Assembly (NCBI RefSeq): GCF_033406955.1
Contig: NZ_CP137734.1
Location: 2,418,001-2,482,000, forward strand
DNA from: Streptomyces violaceoruber
GTDB taxonomy: Bacteria; Actinomycetota; Actinomycetes; Streptomycetales; Streptomycetaceae
Length of the DNA stretch: 64,000 bases
Direction: 5' to 3'
Part shown: one piece after another, positions 18,932 through 28,806 of the stretch
Position numbering within the stretch: the stretch's first letter is position 1
Layout of the letters: each line of letters opens with the position of its first letter
Notes under the pieces: model-generated
Database searches by the model: none
What the model saw: only the letters and a program-made list of their open reading frames with translations
What the model was told of the DNA's origin: nothing
Position numbers and translations under genes: made by a program

Positions 18932-19768
18932 TCAGATGCCGACCTTGATGCGCGAGAAGCGCTTCAGGCTGACACCGGCCTCTTCCAGCACCTTCTGGAC
19001 GGACTTCTTGTTGTCCAGGGCGTAGGGCTGGCCGAGCAGGGTGGCGTCCTTGAAGAAGCCGTTGAGGCGACCCTCGACGATCTTCGGCAGGGCGGCCTCG
19101 GGCTTGCCCTCGGCGCGGGTGGTCTCCTCGGCGACGCGGCGCTCGGACTCGACGACCTCGGCCGGGACGTCCTCCTTGGAGAGGTACTTCGGCGCGAAGG
19201 CGGCAATGTGCTGGGCGACGCCCTTGGCGATCTCGGCGTTGGGCTTGTCCAGCTCGACGAGGACACCGATCTGCGGGGGCAGGTCGGGCATCGTGCGGTG
19301 CATGTACGCGGTCACGAAGCCGCCGGAGAACTGCGCGAAGCGGTCCAGGACGATCTTCTCGCCGAGGTTGGCGTTGGCCTCGTCCACGTACGCCTGAACG
19401 GTCTTGCCGGGCTCGATCTCGGAGGCCAGCAGGGCCTCGAGGTCGGCCGGGGCGGCCTTGGCGACGTGCTCGGCGATGGCCGTGGCGACGTTCTGGAACT
19501 TCTCGCCCTTGGCGACGAAGTCCGTCTCGCACTTCAGCTCGACGAGGACACCCGAGGTGTTGTCGTCGGCGATGATCGAGACGACGGCGCCGTTCTCGGC
19601 AGAGCGGCCCTCGCGCTTGGCGACGCCCTTCTGACCCTTGATGCGGAGCGCCTCGACGGCCTTCTCGACGTTGCCCTCGGCCTCGTCCAGCGCCTTCTTG
19701 CAGTCCATCATGCCGGCGCCGGTGAGCTCGCGGAGCTTCTTGACGTCGGCGGCGGTGTAGTTCGCCAT
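18932..19768 (-). CDS. tsf: Translation elongation factor Ts
   Basis: Guanine-nucleotide exchange factor for EF-Tu. The N-terminal UBA-like domain starts ANYTAADVKKLRELTGAGMM and continues DCKKALDEAEGNVEKAVE, the EF-Ts signature. The core follows with CETDFVAKGEKFQ, the second signature, which includes the TDFV residues contacting EF-Tu. Length 278 residues as in S. coelicolor. It follows rpsB with a strong hairpin in the 94-base gap. Confidence 0.98.
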   Translation of the reverse strand: MANYTAADVKKLRELTGAGMMDCKKALDEAEGNVEKAVEALRIKGQKGVAKREGRSAENGAVVSIIADDNTSGVLVELKCETDFVAKGEKFQNVATAIAEHVAKAAPADLEALLASEIEPGKTVQAYVDEANANLGEKIVLDRFAQFSGGFVTAYMHRTMPDLPPQIGVLVELDKPNAEIAKGVAQHIAAFAPKYLSKEDVPAEVVESERRVAEETTRAEGKPEAALPKIVEGRLNGFFKDATLLGQPYALDNKKSVQKVLEEAGVSLKRFSRIKVGI

Positions 19769-19806
19769 GATTCCGGAATCTCTCTCGAAGTCTGAAGATC
19801 TACGGG

Positions 19807-19842
19807 CCGGACGGCGGGGGCTGTGCGGCCCCCGCCGTCCGG
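19807..19842 (-). terminator. Attenuator-like hairpin between rpsB and tsf
   Basis: A perfect 15-bp stem (CCGGACGGCGGGGGC with its complement) closes a 6-base loop. It stands directly after the rpsB stop and 39 bases before the tsf start. Partial termination here would give more S2 than EF-Ts message; an attenuator in this gap has been described for Streptomyces rpsB-tsf. Confidence 0.85.
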
Positions 19843-19862
19843 CACCCGAAGGTGGTGAGGGG

Positions 19863-20795
19863 TCAGGCCTGCTCGGCGTCCGCGGCCGGGGCTTCGGCGG
19901 CGGGCTCCTCGGCAGGAGCGGCCTCGGCAGCGGGGGCCTCGGCGGCCTCAGCGGCGGGGGCCTCGGCAGCGGGAGCCTCGGCGGGCTTCTCGGCGGCCTC
20001 GGCGTCGTCCTTCTTCTCGGCCTTCTCGCCCTCGAGCAGGTCGCGCTCCCAGGCGGCGAGCGGCTCACCGGCGGCCTTGTCGCCCTTGGCGCCACCGGCG
20101 GCACCGGAGCGGGCGATGAGACCCTCGGCGACGGCGTCGGCGATCACGCGGGTGAGCAGGGTGACGGAGCGGATCGCGTCGTCGTTGCCCGGGATCTTGT
20201 AGTCGACCTCGTCGGGGTCGCAGTTGGTGTCGAGGATGGCGACGACCGGGATGTTGAGCTTCCGGGCCTCGCCGACCGCGATGTGCTCCTTCTTGGTGTC
20301 CACGATCCAGACGGCGCTGGGCACCTTGGACATCTCGCGGATACCGCCGAGGGTCTTCTCCAGCTTGGCCTTCTCGCGGGAGAGGACCAGCAGCTCCTTC
20401 TTGGTGAGGCCGGAGGCGGCCACGTCCTCGAAGTCGATCTGCTCGAGCTCCTTCAGGCGCTGCAGGCGCTTGTAGACGGTCGAGAAGTTGGTGAGCATGC
20501 CGCCCAGCCAGCGCTGGTTGACGTAGGGCATGCCGACGCGGGTGGCCTGCTCGGCGATGGCCTCCTGCGCCTGCTTCTTCGTGCCGACGAACATGACCGT
20601 GCCGCCGTGGGCGACGGTCTCCTTGACGAACTCGTAGGCGCGGTCGATGTACGACAGCGACTGGAGCAGGTCGATGATGTAGATGCCGTTGCGCTCCGTG
20701 AAGATGAAGCGCTTCATCTTCGGGTTCCAACGGCGGGTCTGGTGACCGAAGTGGACGCCGCTTTCCAGCAGCTCCCGCATCGTGACGACGGCCAT
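19863..20795 (-). CDS. rpsB: 30S ribosomal protein S2
   Basis: Ribosomal protein of the small subunit body-head junction. Begins [20 protein letters not shown], with the S2 signature [20 protein letters not shown] in the second half. The last 50 residues are a low-complexity Ala/Glu/Pro tail (repeats of EAPAAEA) typical of Streptomyces S2; total 310 residues. The ATG has AAGGAG 8 bases upstream. First gene of the rpsB-tsf transcription unit. Confidence 0.98.
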   Translation of the reverse strand: MAVVTMRELLESGVHFGHQTRRWNPKMKRFIFTERNGIYIIDLLQSLSYIDRAYEFVKETVAHGGTVMFVGTKKQAQEAIAEQATRVGMPYVNQRWLGGMLTNFSTVYKRLQRLKELEQIDFEDVAASGLTKKELLVLSREKAKLEKTLGGIREMSKVPSAVWIVDTKKEHIAVGEARKLNIPVVAILDTNCDPDEVDYKIPGNDDAIRSVTLLTRVIADAVAEGLIARSGAAGGAKGDKAAGEPLAAWERDLLEGEKAEKKDDAEAAEKPAEAPAAEAPAAEAAEAPAAEAAPAEEPAAEAPAADAEQA

Positions 20796-21065
20796 GGCCG
20801 TATCTCCTTGGTTTTCTCGGTTGTGCCGCGCGAGCCGGACGGCTCCCGCGCCTGACGCCCGGATGCGCCTGCCACTAGGGACCGAGGGGCGCTGACACGA
20901 ACCTGGTGGGGCCTCGTGTCGGGGCGTGCGAAGTCGACCCGGTGACCCGGATCGCCACCAGAAGTGTACGGGACCCGCGGGGTACCGGGTGACGCGGCTG
21001 TCCACAACCGGGGCGCGGTCCACAGGGCCGGGCGGCGGCCGGTCCTGGTGCGGGACCGTGCCCGT

Positions 21066-21746
21066 ATGCGAACGAGGCGATGGGTGAGGGCGCGTGCCCG
21101 AGTGGTGGTGCTGTCGGCCGTCCTGGCGGTCCCGACCGCGCAGGCCGGCCGGGCCGCGGGGCCGCCGCCCCCGGCGGCGGCGGGGTGGGCCCTGCCCTAC
21201 GCGGTGGGCCCGATGGGCCGGGTGGACCCGGCGGTGCCGCCCGTGGCCCGGCACTGGCCGGTCGGCACACGGCCGGCGGTCCTGCGGGGCTGGGACCCCC
21301 CGGCGAACCCGTACGGTCCGGGGCACCGCGGCGTGGACCTCGCCGCGGGCGGCGGGGCGCCGGTACGCGCGGTGGCCGCGGGTCGGGTGTCCTTCGCGGG
21401 GCCGGTCGGTGGGCGGGGCGTGGTCTCGGTGGAGCTGACGGGGACGGGCGAACCACCCCTGCGGACGACGTTCGCCCCCGTCGATGCGGCCGTGCGGAAG
21501 GGTGACGAGGTCGCGGCCGGGGAGCCGCTCGGCACGGTGCAGCCGACCGGTGCGCACTGCACGGCCTGTCTGCACTGGGGTCTGCTGCGGGGCGAGGTCT
21601 ATCTGAACCCGCTGTCCCTGCTCCCGCCGTGGCTGCTGGACGCGGGCCCGTCGCGGCTGCTGCCGGTGGCGGGGGTGCCGGTGCCCGGCCGCGGGGGGAT
21701 CAGCCCCGTACGCCGCGCAACGCCATGGAGACCGCCGCCTCCGTGA
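21066..21746 (+). CDS. Secreted M23-family peptidase homologue with altered HxH motif
   Basis: A 226-residue exported protein divergent from rpsB. Signal peptide: Arg-rich start ([13 protein letters not shown]), hydrophobic [14 protein letters not shown]. The LytM/M23 domain begins [20 protein letters not shown], giving the first zinc ligands (HRGVD), but the second motif, normally HxHxE/G, reads CLHWGL, so the first His is Cys. The form recurs in actinobacterial relatives as I remember them; activity is uncertain and a divisome-activator role like EnvC or NlpD is possible. The 3' end overlaps the converging TetR gene by 47 bases. Start chosen at the ATG before the Arg cluster. Confidence 0.82.
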   Translation: MRTRRWVRARARVVVLSAVLAVPTAQAGRAAGPPPPAAAGWALPYAVGPMGRVDPAVPPVARHWPVGTRPAVLRGWDPPANPYGPGHRGVDLAAGGGAPVRAVAAGRVSFAGPVGGRGVVSVELTGTGEPPLRTTFAPVDAAVRKGDEVAAGEPLGTVQPTGAHCTACLHWGLLRGEVYLNPLSLLPPWLLDAGPSRLLPVAGVPVPGRGGISPVRRATPWRPPPP

Positions 21747-22281
21747 TCGCCCCGGGCTCCTCCGCCGCGCCCAGTTCGATCCGCCGTACGGCCGCGTCCA
21801 CGACGCCCTGGAGGAGCATCGCCGCCAGCCGCGGCTGGCCGTGCCCCATCTCGCCCAGCGCCTCGACGATCATCGCGATCAGCCCGCCGTGCGCGGCCCT
21901 GATCTTCTCGCGCGCGCCGGCGTCCAGCTCGCTCGCGGAGATGGCCACGACGGCCCGGTGCCGCCGGTCCCCGACCAGGTCGAGCTGGGTGCGCACATAC
22001 GCCTCGACCTTGGCGTCGGGGGCCGTCTCGCGCTCCATCGCGGCCTCGACCTCGGCGGCCCAGACGGGGAAGTCGACGGCGCACAGCTCCTCGACCACCG
22101 CCGCCCGCGACCGGAAGTACTCGTAGACGGAGGACCTGGCGAGGCCCGTCCGTTCGGCGAGGGCGGGGAAGGTCAGCGCCTCCGTTCCGCCGTCGGACAG
22201 CAGGGAGCGTGCCGCGTCCAGCAGGGCGGCACGCTGCATCGACCGGTGCTCGGCCACAGAGGCCGCTCGAATCCTTGGCAC
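21700..22281 (-). CDS. TetR-family transcriptional regulator
   Basis: A 193-residue one-component regulator. The TetR helix-turn-helix is at residues 17-63: [14 protein letters not shown], then [22 protein letters not shown]. The C-terminal helices are ligand-binding and too diverged to name a ligand. It follows whiG on the same strand with a 104-base gap and converges on the M23 gene. GTG start at 22281; an ATG 14 codons in ([14 protein letters not shown]) is an alternative. Confidence 0.9.
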   Translation of the reverse strand: MPRIRAASVAEHRSMQRAALLDAARSLLSDGGTEALTFPALAERTGLARSSVYEYFRSRAAVVEELCAVDFPVWAAEVEAAMERETAPDAKVEAYVRTQLDLVGDRRHRAVVAISASELDAGAREKIRAAHGGLIAMIVEALGEMGHGQPRLAAMLLQGVVDAAVRRIELGAAEEPGAITEAAVSMALRGVRG

Positions 22282-22385
22282 GTCACCACTTTACGGACGC
22301 GGCACCCCGGACGGGAGTCACTCAGCCGGCCGCCCGTGGTCCGACCGGGCCGCAGGCGGGGCCGGTCCCGTGCCGTAAGCCCAGG

Positions 22386-23228
22386 TCAGCGCCCGAAACC
22401 CGCAAGCTTGGCGCGCAGTTGCAACACCGACTTGGTGTGGATCTGGCTGACCCTGCTCTCGGTCACACCCAGCACGTTCCCGATCTCTGCGAGCGTGAGG
22501 CCCTCGTAGTAGTACAGCGTGACGACGGTCTTCTCGCGCTCCGGCAGCGTGTTGATCGCCCGGGCCAGGAGCCGCCGCAGCTCACGGTCCTCGGCGACTT
22601 CCACCGGGTTGTCGGCGGCGGTGTCCTCCAGGGTGTCCATCAGGCTGAGCCGGCCGCCGCCCTCGCCGCCCGCGTGCAGCAGTTCCTCCAGGGCCACGAC
22701 GTTGGCCAGCGACAACTGGCTGAAGACCGCGTGGAGGTCCTCCACCGCGATCCCCATCTCCACGGCGACCTCGCTCTCCGAGGGAGTGCGGCGCAGGCGT
22801 GCCTCCAGCGTCGCGTACGCGCGCTCCACGTTGCGCGCCTTCTGCCGCACCGACCGCGGGATCCAGTCCAGCGCCCGCAGTTCGTCGATCATCGCGCCCC
22901 GGATCCGGGTGATCGCGTACGTCTCGAACTTGATCTCCCGGTCGACGTCGAACTTCTCGATGGCGTCGATCAGGCCGAACACCCCGGAGGAGACGAAGTC
23001 GGCCTGCTCGACATTGGGCGGCAGTCCCACGCTGACCCGGCCCGCCACGTACTTCACGAGGGGCGAGTAGTGCAGGATCAGCTGTTCCCGCAGCCGCTCG
23101 TCGCCGGTCGTCTTGTACGACCGCCACAGCTCGTCGAGCGTCGAGGGGGCGGGCGGTCGCACGCTGCCACCGTCGCGGGCGGCTGGGGGGATCGCCGCCC
23201 GGTCGGACCCGGAGGTGTGCTGGGGCAT
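22386..23228 (-). CDS. whiG: RNA polymerase sigma factor WhiG (sporulation)
   Basis: FliA/sigma-28-type sigma factor that starts the conversion of aerial hyphae into spore chains, by driving whiH and whiI among others. Sigma regions are clear: region 2 ([20 protein letters not shown], then [20 protein letters not shown] and [20 protein letters not shown]), region 3 and region 4 ([40 protein letters not shown]). The start at [12 protein letters not shown] gives 280 residues, the S. coelicolor length; a longer in-frame start 33 codons upstream is not favoured. The 282-base gap to dprA holds its promoter region. Confidence 0.97.
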
Positions 23229-23510
23229 TCGTCGCCTAGTGCCGTTCTGCCGTGATGTGGATCTGCCTGAGGCCGCCGGTCTGCTTTCTGGTTGTCGCGT
23301 GCTGTCGGCCGTCTGCGTGGGGGTCATCGTGAGCGTAGCGTGACTGGACTGTCGCGGTGTGCGAAGGAGGGGGTGGGCACCCTACGCAGATACGTTCCGC
23401 CGAACGCTCTACAGGGGGGACGATGATCGCTCTGGGTGATCACTCGAATACCTCAACTGCCAGAAATCCCACGGGCGTCGGGGTTCCCCCGGACGGCCGA
23501 ACACGGTGCG

Positions 23511-24965
23511 TCAGCACGGGCTGCGGTCACCGCGAACCGAGATCATCGCCTGGCGTGTCAACTTCCAGCCGTCGCCGTGTCGTTCGACGTAACCGAGTGC
23601 TCGAAGCTCGTACAGCCTCGCGACCGCGTCGTCCTGGGTGGTCTGGGCGCGCAACGCCACCTCCCCCGCCGTCGCCGTACCCCGCCCGGGGAGCCCGGCC
23701 AGCACCTGGCGGGTCCGGGACTCCAGCAGATCGGTGGGGAGGACGGGCCCGCGCCGCTCCGGCGGCAGCTCTCCCATGGCGCCGACCAGCTCGACCACCT
23801 CGGCGGCGTCGCCGACCAGCACCGCGTCGCCGCGCAGCATCTCGTGCACCCCCGCGGAGAGGGCACTGGTCGCCGGCCCCGGGACACCCATCACGTGCCG
23901 GCCCAGCCGCCGGGCCGCCCGGGCCGTGACCAGCGAACCGCTGCGGTGGGCGGCTTCGACGACCACGGTGCCCCTGGTGAGCGCGGCGATGACCCGGTTG
24001 CGCAGGATGAATCTGCTGGGCGTCGGGTGGTCGCCCGGTGGCAGCTCGCCTACGACCAGGCCCTGTTCGGCGATCCTGGTGATCAGCGCGGTGTGCCCGG
24101 GAGGGTAGGGACGGTCGACCCCGCAGGCGAGGACGGCCGCGGTGGCGCCGCCGGCGCCGAGGGCCCCACGGTGGGCGGCGCCGTCGATCCCGTAGGCGCC
24201 GCCCGACACCACGACCCAGCCGCGCTCGGCCAGGCCGGCGGCAAGGGTGGCGGCCATGTGGGCGCCGTACTCGGTGCAGGCGCGGGCGCCGACGACGGCG
24301 ACCGACCTGAGCGCCCACATGCGCAGACTGGGCCCGCCCCGCACCCACAGCCCGAGCGGCCGGGCGTCACCGAGGTCGTCGAGCTGCCCCGGCCACTCCG
24401 CGGTCCCGGGGACCACGAACCGCGCCCCCGCGGACCGGGCGACGGCCAGGTCACGCCCGGGGTCGGCGCGGCCCGCCCGAGCGCACAGCCCGGCCCACCG
24501 CTTCTCGCTCACCCCCGGCAGCGCCCGCCCGCCCTCGCGCAGGCGCCGCACCACCTCCGGGGCACCGCGTTCCCGCACCCACCGCCCGCCCGCCTCGTCA
24601 CCGGGCTCGAACACCCGGGCGAGGAAGACCCTCCCGAGCAGCTCTCGGTCCTCCGGTCCCCCACCCCTCGCGCCGCTCCCGGCGCCGCCCCCACCCGTGC
24701 CGCAGGTCCCGGCGGCGGAACGGCCCCGGGCGGCGACCCCGGCACCGGTCACGGCATCGCCCCCGTCCCCGGGCCCCGGGCCGGCCCATCTCGCTTCTCC
24801 GCCGTCCGGGCCGTCCCCGGCGCCGGGAGGCGTCATCGCCCCGCCCTCGGCCGGGCTTCGGCCGCCGAAGGACACGGCGGCCTCGGGGAAGAGAGTCCCG
24901 CTCGTCCCCGGCCCGGTGTCACCGCTCGGAGCGGCGCCCTCCGGTGGCCTGGTGTTCGCGCTCAT
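23511..24965 (-). CDS. dprA: DNA-processing protein DprA
   Basis: Loader of RecA onto incoming single-stranded DNA in natural transformation; in Streptomyces the physiological role is not settled. The Rossmann-like DprA core is at about residues 225-430 of 484: SVAVVGARACTEYG, VVSGGAYGIDGAAHRGAL, VDRPYPPGHTALITRIAE, and GSLVTARAARRLGR. A C-terminal winged-helix domain (ATAGEVALRAQTTQDDAVAR) closes it. The first 110 residues are a long Gly/Pro-rich region of low complexity. The ATG overlaps the comM stop by 4 bases (ATGA). Confidence 0.93.
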   Translation of the reverse strand: MSANTRPPEGAAPSGDTGPGTSGTLFPEAAVSFGGRSPAEGGAMTPPGAGDGPDGGEARWAGPGPGDGGDAVTGAGVAARGRSAAGTCGTGGGGAGSGARGGGPEDRELLGRVFLARVFEPGDEAGGRWVRERGAPEVVRRLREGGRALPGVSEKRWAGLCARAGRADPGRDLAVARSAGARFVVPGTAEWPGQLDDLGDARPLGLWVRGGPSLRMWALRSVAVVGARACTEYGAHMAATLAAGLAERGWVVVSGGAYGIDGAAHRGALGAGGATAAVLACGVDRPYPPGHTALITRIAEQGLVVGELPPGDHPTPSRFILRNRVIAALTRGTVVVEAAHRSGSLVTARAARRLGRHVMGVPGPATSALSAGVHEMLRGDAVLVGDAAEVVELVGAMGELPPERRGPVLPTDLLESRTRQVLAGLPGRGTATAGEVALRAQTTQDDAVARLYELRALGYVERHGDGWKLTRQAMISVRGDRSPC

Positions 24966-26587
24966 GCCAGTGCTCCCAGGGCCATCGGGACGCCCCGCGG
25001 CACCCCGGTGCGCAGTTGCAGTGCCAGGGCGACGTCCCGTGCGTCGGGGCGGTCGTGGCCGACGAGGTCCGCGACGGTCCAGGCGACGCGCAGGACCCGG
25101 TCGAGTCCGCGCGCGGTGAGCACACCACGTTCCAGACTGCGCTCCGCCTCGTCCAGCGCACCGGCTGCGGCGCGCCAGCGGGTACGCAGCTCCCGGCCGG
25201 GCACCTCGCTGTTCGACCGCCACGGGGTCCCCGCGAGGCGCGCGGCCGCCCGGTCCCGGGCCGCCCGCACCCGGTCGGCGACGGCCCGGGTGGAGTCGCC
25301 CCGTGGACCGTCACCGGCCAGCTGGCTGCGGGTGACCCGCTCCACCTCGACCCGCAGGTCGACCCGGTCGAGCAGCGGTCCGGACAGCCTGGCCTGGTAG
25401 CGGCGGATCGCCGAGGACGGGCATTCGCACAGCTCGTCGGTCCGCGAGAACCGCCCGCAGGGGCAGGGATTGGCGGCGAGCACCATCAGGAACCGCGCGG
25501 GGAAGCGCACCACGCCCGCACTGCGCGCGATGACGACGTGCCCGGCCTCCAGCGGTTGGCGCAGCGCGTCGAGCGCGTGGCTGCTGAACTCCGGGGTCTC
25601 GTCCAGGAACAGGACGCCCCGGTGCGCCAGCGACACCGCTCCGGGCCGCGCGATGCCGGGGCCGCCGCCGACGAGGGCCTGCATCGTGGCGGAGTGGTGG
25701 GGAGCGCAGTAGGGGGCCACGTCGATCAGGGGCTTGCCCGGTGGCAGCAGCCCCGCCACCGAGTGCACGGCGGTGACTTCGAGGGACTCCGCCCGGCAGA
25801 GCCGGGGCAGGATGGCGGGCAGCCGTTCGGCGAGCATGGTCTTGCCGGCGCCGGGCGGGCCTTCCAGGAACAGGTGGTGGCGACCGGCCGCGGCTACCTC
25901 CACCGCCGTGCGCGCCGACTCCTGGCCGACGACGTCGGCGAGGTCGTGCCCGTGGTCGTGCTGTGCCGCTCCCATGCCGTGCATTCCGGTGGCCGCGCCG
26001 GTTCCGGGCATGCGCAGACCGGCCATGAGCGGGTCGGGGCGGCCCTGGAGGTCCTGTTCCTCCTCCGGCACGGGTTCGTCGGCGAGGACGGCGATCAGCT
26101 GGCGCAGGCTGCGCACTCCGAGCACCGACACGCCGGGGACGAGGGACGCCTCGGGCGCGGCGCATTCCGGCACGACCACCTGTTCGTAGCCGGCCTCGGC
26201 TGCGGCCAGGACCGCCGGCAGGATGCCGCGCACCGGCCGCACCCGGCCGTCGAGCCCCAGCTCTCCGATCATCACGATGTCGGCCAGGACCCGCGGGTCG
26301 ATCCGCTCCGCCGCGCCCAGGACGCTCGCGGCGACGGCGAGGTCGAAGCCGCTGCCGCTCTTGGGCACCGAGGCCGGGCTGAGACCGACCGTCAGCTTCT
26401 TCTGGGGCCACTGAGCACCCGAGTTCACCACGGCCGCCCGCACCCGGTCCCGGCTCTCCGTGAGGCTCTTGTCCGGCAGTCCCACCAGCGTGAAGGCGGC
26501 CACGCCCGGCTCCAGGTCGGCCTGGACCTCGACCACCACGCCCTCGACGCCGACGAGCGCCACCGAGCACGTACGTGCGAACCCCAT
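24962..26587 (-). CDS. comM: ComM/YifB-family AAA+ helicase (Mg-chelatase-like)
   Basis: Hexameric AAA+ branch-migration helicase; the Vibrio ComM homologue extends heteroduplex during transformation. The N-terminal Lon-like substrate domain (FTLVGLPDKSLTESRDRVRA) is followed by the ATPase, with Walker A EGPPGAGKTMLAERLP, Walker B GVLFLDETPEFS, and a zinc-knuckle-like ANPCPCGRFSRTDELCECP insert. 541 residues, full length. A His/Gly-rich linker (MHGMGAAQHDHGHD) precedes the ATPase. Part of the yraN-comM-dprA operon with overlaps at both ends. Confidence 0.94.
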   Translation of the reverse strand: MGFARTCSVALVGVEGVVVEVQADLEPGVAAFTLVGLPDKSLTESRDRVRAAVVNSGAQWPQKKLTVGLSPASVPKSGSGFDLAVAASVLGAAERIDPRVLADIVMIGELGLDGRVRPVRGILPAVLAAAEAGYEQVVVPECAAPEASLVPGVSVLGVRSLRQLIAVLADEPVPEEEQDLQGRPDPLMAGLRMPGTGAATGMHGMGAAQHDHGHDLADVVGQESARTAVEVAAAGRHHLFLEGPPGAGKTMLAERLPAILPRLCRAESLEVTAVHSVAGLLPPGKPLIDVAPYCAPHHSATMQALVGGGPGIARPGAVSLAHRGVLFLDETPEFSSHALDALRQPLEAGHVVIARSAGVVRFPARFLMVLAANPCPCGRFSRTDELCECPSSAIRRYQARLSGPLLDRVDLRVEVERVTRSQLAGDGPRGDSTRAVADRVRAARDRAAARLAGTPWRSNSEVPGRELRTRWRAAAGALDEAERSLERGVLTARGLDRVLRVAWTVADLVGHDRPDARDVALALQLRTGVPRGVPMALGALA

Positions 26588-26949
26588 CACGCCACCCCCC
26601 TGGCGTGCTCGACCACCGGGGCGCCGCGCTGCGGGAGGAGCACGCCGACCAGGTCGATCCGGACACCGCCGGGCGGGGCTCCTCCGTGGGTCTGGATCCA
26701 GCGCTCGGCGAGCCGCCGCAGCCGCTCCGCCTTGTCCGGGGTCACGGCGGCCATCGGGTGCTCGAAGGCGCCGCCCCGGCGCGTCTTGACCTCGCAGACG
26801 ACCAGGACGTCCCCGTCCCGGGCCACGATGTCGATCTCGCCGGTCCTGCCACAGCGCCAGTTGCGCTCCAGGACGGTCATGCCGGCTCCGGTCAGCCGGC
26901 GGGCGGCGAGTGTCTCGCCGTACCTGCCCATCGCACCTCGTGCGTTCAT
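26587..26949 (-). CDS. YraN-family endonuclease-fold protein (UPF0102)
   Basis: A 120-residue protein with the restriction-endonuclease-like fold: [20 protein letters not shown], then [20 protein letters not shown], giving the E-x-D-(x)-E-V-K catalytic pattern. Function unknown; thought to act in DNA repair or recombination, and it is regularly found with comM and dprA. Start at ATG with GGAGGT 9 bases upstream; the stop shares one base with the comM start (TGATG). Confidence 0.92.
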   Translation of the reverse strand: MNARGAMGRYGETLAARRLTGAGMTVLERNWRCGRTGEIDIVARDGDVLVVCEVKTRRGGAFEHPMAAVTPDKAERLRRLAERWIQTHGGAPPGGVRIDLVGVLLPQRGAPVVEHARGVA

Positions 26950-27037
26950 GTCGGCACCACCTCCGGCGCCAACGATCACGCAGACGGGCAGACCCCGTCA
27001 CTCACGGTGAACTACTCACCGGTTGTGGAAAACTCCG

Positions 27038-27346
27038 TCACCCGCCGGGAAGCTCCAGGTCGCTCTTGTTCAGCTCCTCGATGTTCACGTCCTTGAACGT
27101 CAACACCCGCACCTGCTTGACGAACCGGGCCGGCCGGTACATGTCCCACACCCAGGCGTCAGCCATGGAGACCTCGAAGAACACCTCACCCTGCACCGAG
27201 TGCACCTGCATCTCGTAGTCGTTCGTGAGGTAGAAGCGCCGCTCGGTCTCGATCACGTATTTGAACAGACCGACGACGTCGCGGTACTCCCGGTAGAGCT
27301 TGAGCTCCATCTCGGTCTCGTACTTCTCGAGGTCCTCGGCGCTCAT
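27038..27346 (-). CDS. DUF2469 conserved actinobacterial protein
   Basis: A 102-residue highly conserved actinobacterial protein, mostly helical and acidic: MSAEDLEKYETEMELKLYRE, then RDVVGLFKYVIETERRFYL and a C-terminal AWVWDMYRPARFVKQVRVLT. No catalytic motif is visible and no function is known. It stands between the NUDIX gene and yraN in the same direction. ATG has AAGGGGA 8 bases upstream. The order next to yraN-comM-dprA is conserved in Streptomyces and Mycobacterium. Confidence 0.93.
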   Translation of the reverse strand: MSAEDLEKYETEMELKLYREYRDVVGLFKYVIETERRFYLTNDYEMQVHSVQGEVFFEVSMADAWVWDMYRPARFVKQVRVLTFKDVNIEELNKSDLELPGG

Positions 27347-27402
27347 GGCATGTTCCCCTTCAGCCGTGCGGTCCCACCATTGTGCGCCAGTCCCGGGCGG
27401 CC

Positions 27403-27921
27403 CTAGACGATTTCGGTGTCCAGGGTCACCGGCCCGGCCGGGGGACCTTCGTCGAGCAGCGTGGTCAGCAGCTCGGCGAGTCTGGTCGGATACACCGTCT
27501 CACGTGCCCGGGTCAGTTCCTCACACGTCCACCAGCGCGCTCCGGCGACGCTGCGCCGCTCCAGCTCGGTCAGGCCGGGGCCGACCGCTTCGGTGGCGGT
27601 CCGGGCGGTGCGGGCCAGGTAGTACCACTCGTCCTGGTCCCAGCGGCGGCCCGCGAAGGGGAAGGAGCACCTGCGTCGCCACAGCACCGGGCCGAGTTCG
27701 ACGTCCGTGATGCCGGTCTCCTCCAGCAGTTCGCGCCGGGCGGCCTCCGCACGGGTCTCGTCGCCCTCCACACCGCCGCCGGGGGTGAACCACCAGTCGT
27801 CGGCCGGATCGTCCGGTTCGTGGCCGTGCAGCAGCAGGATGCGGTCCTCGGGGTCGAGCAGCACGACCCGGGCGACCCGGCGCAGCCCACCCTCGTAGGT
27901 GTCCTGTCCCGCGGGCGTCAC
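27403..27921 (-). CDS. NUDIX hydrolase
   Basis: Pyrophosphohydrolase of the NUDIX superfamily. The NUDIX box is complete: GGGVEGDETRAEAARRELLE followed by ETGI, matching GX5EX7REUXEEXGU. Substrates may be nucleoside-diphosphate derivatives such as oxidised dNTPs or sugar nucleotides; not decidable here. About 172 residues. Three in-frame GTG starts (27948, 27933, 27921) compete. The last, one base after the sipZ stop with GGTGGG 7 bases upstream, is listed; 27933 has GGAG at equal spacing and would overlap sipZ. Confidence 0.88.
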   Translation of the reverse strand: MTPAGQDTYEGGLRRVARVVLLDPEDRILLLHGHEPDDPADDWWFTPGGGVEGDETRAEAARRELLEETGITDVELGPVLWRRRCSFPFAGRRWDQDEWYYLARTARTATEAVGPGLTELERRSVAGARWWTCEELTRARETVYPTRLAELLTTLLDEGPPAGPVTLDTEIV

Positions 27922-27922
27922 C

Positions 27923-28699
27923 TCAGCGCCCACCGGCCGGCTCCGCACCCTTGCGGGCCCGGGAGGCCGCGGCCCGTTTGGCGAGGGGGCCGTAGGCCGC
28001 CCCGCCCAGGATCAGCACGGCCCCGGCGATCACCAGGACGACCACGGTCCGCAGCGGACCCGGCGAGGAGAGGTCGCCCAGCGTCCGGAAGCCGGTGGGC
28101 CGCTCCAGCATGCCGTCCATCGGCCAGGCCACGGCGTCCACGCGGGCGTCCACGGCGCCGCGCGACACGGTGCCGGCGGCCGCGTCGGTCAGGTGGGCGG
28201 TGGAGTCCACGGAGTTGCGCCGCTCGTCGCCCAGCAGGAACAGTCGGCCCTCCGGGACGGTCACGGTCTGGAAGTCGCTGATCTCGGCCGGGGTGCCGGC
28301 GGGCAGGTACGGCTCGTCGATCACCTTGCCGTTGACCTTCAGCTTGCCCTGCTGACAGCAGGAGACGGTGTCCCCGCCGACGGCAACGACCCGCTTGACC
28401 ATGGGGGCGTTGGCCCAGGTCGCGTCCTTGAACACGACGACGTCGCCACGGCGGACGTCGGCGCCGTCGATGCGCTGCGCCAGGACCCGGTCACCGGCGT
28501 CGATCGTCGGCGTCATCGAGCTGGTCGGCACGGTGTAGGGACGGTAGACCACCGCTCCCCAGGCGAAGCCGCCGAGGAACAGCACCAGGCCCAGGGCCAC
28601 CGCGATGCCGGACAGCCGCTGTCCGGTCCGGCCGCCCACCGGGCCCTTGTTCGCTCCGCCGCCGCGCGGGACCGTACGTGTCGTGCTCTCGCCACCCAT
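27923..28699 (-). CDS. sipZ: Type I signal peptidase SipZ
   Basis: Membrane serine protease that removes signal peptides from Sec and Tat substrates. After an N-terminal span (VALGLVLFLGGFAWGAVVY) come the Ser box (PTSSMTPTIDAGDRVL), the Lys box (MVKRVVAVGGDTV) and LLGDERRNSVDST. A second span near the C-terminus (VLVIAGAVLILGGAAYG) marks SipZ among the Streptomyces paralogues. Length 258 residues. Last of four clustered paralogues; the NUDIX gene follows directly. Confidence 0.93.
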   Translation of the reverse strand: MGGESTTRTVPRGGGANKGPVGGRTGQRLSGIAVALGLVLFLGGFAWGAVVYRPYTVPTSSMTPTIDAGDRVLAQRIDGADVRRGDVVVFKDATWANAPMVKRVVAVGGDTVSCCQQGKLKVNGKVIDEPYLPAGTPAEISDFQTVTVPEGRLFLLGDERRNSVDSTAHLTDAAAGTVSRGAVDARVDAVAWPMDGMLERPTGFRTLGDLSSPGPLRTVVVLVIAGAVLILGGAAYGPLAKRAAASRARKGAEPAGGR

Positions 28700-28806
28700 G
28701 GAGCGGCACCTTACCCGGCGGTACGCCAACGAGGCAGCCCCCTCCCGGAGGCCGGAAGGGGGCTGGTCGAACCGCGGGGGGGGGCACGCGGCGGGATACG
28801 CGGGGC

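Noticed and set aside
23436..25400. Long open frame on the plus strand opposite dprA and comM
   Set aside because: Antisense shadow of high-GC genes: Arg/Pro/Ala-rich, no motif or ribosome site.
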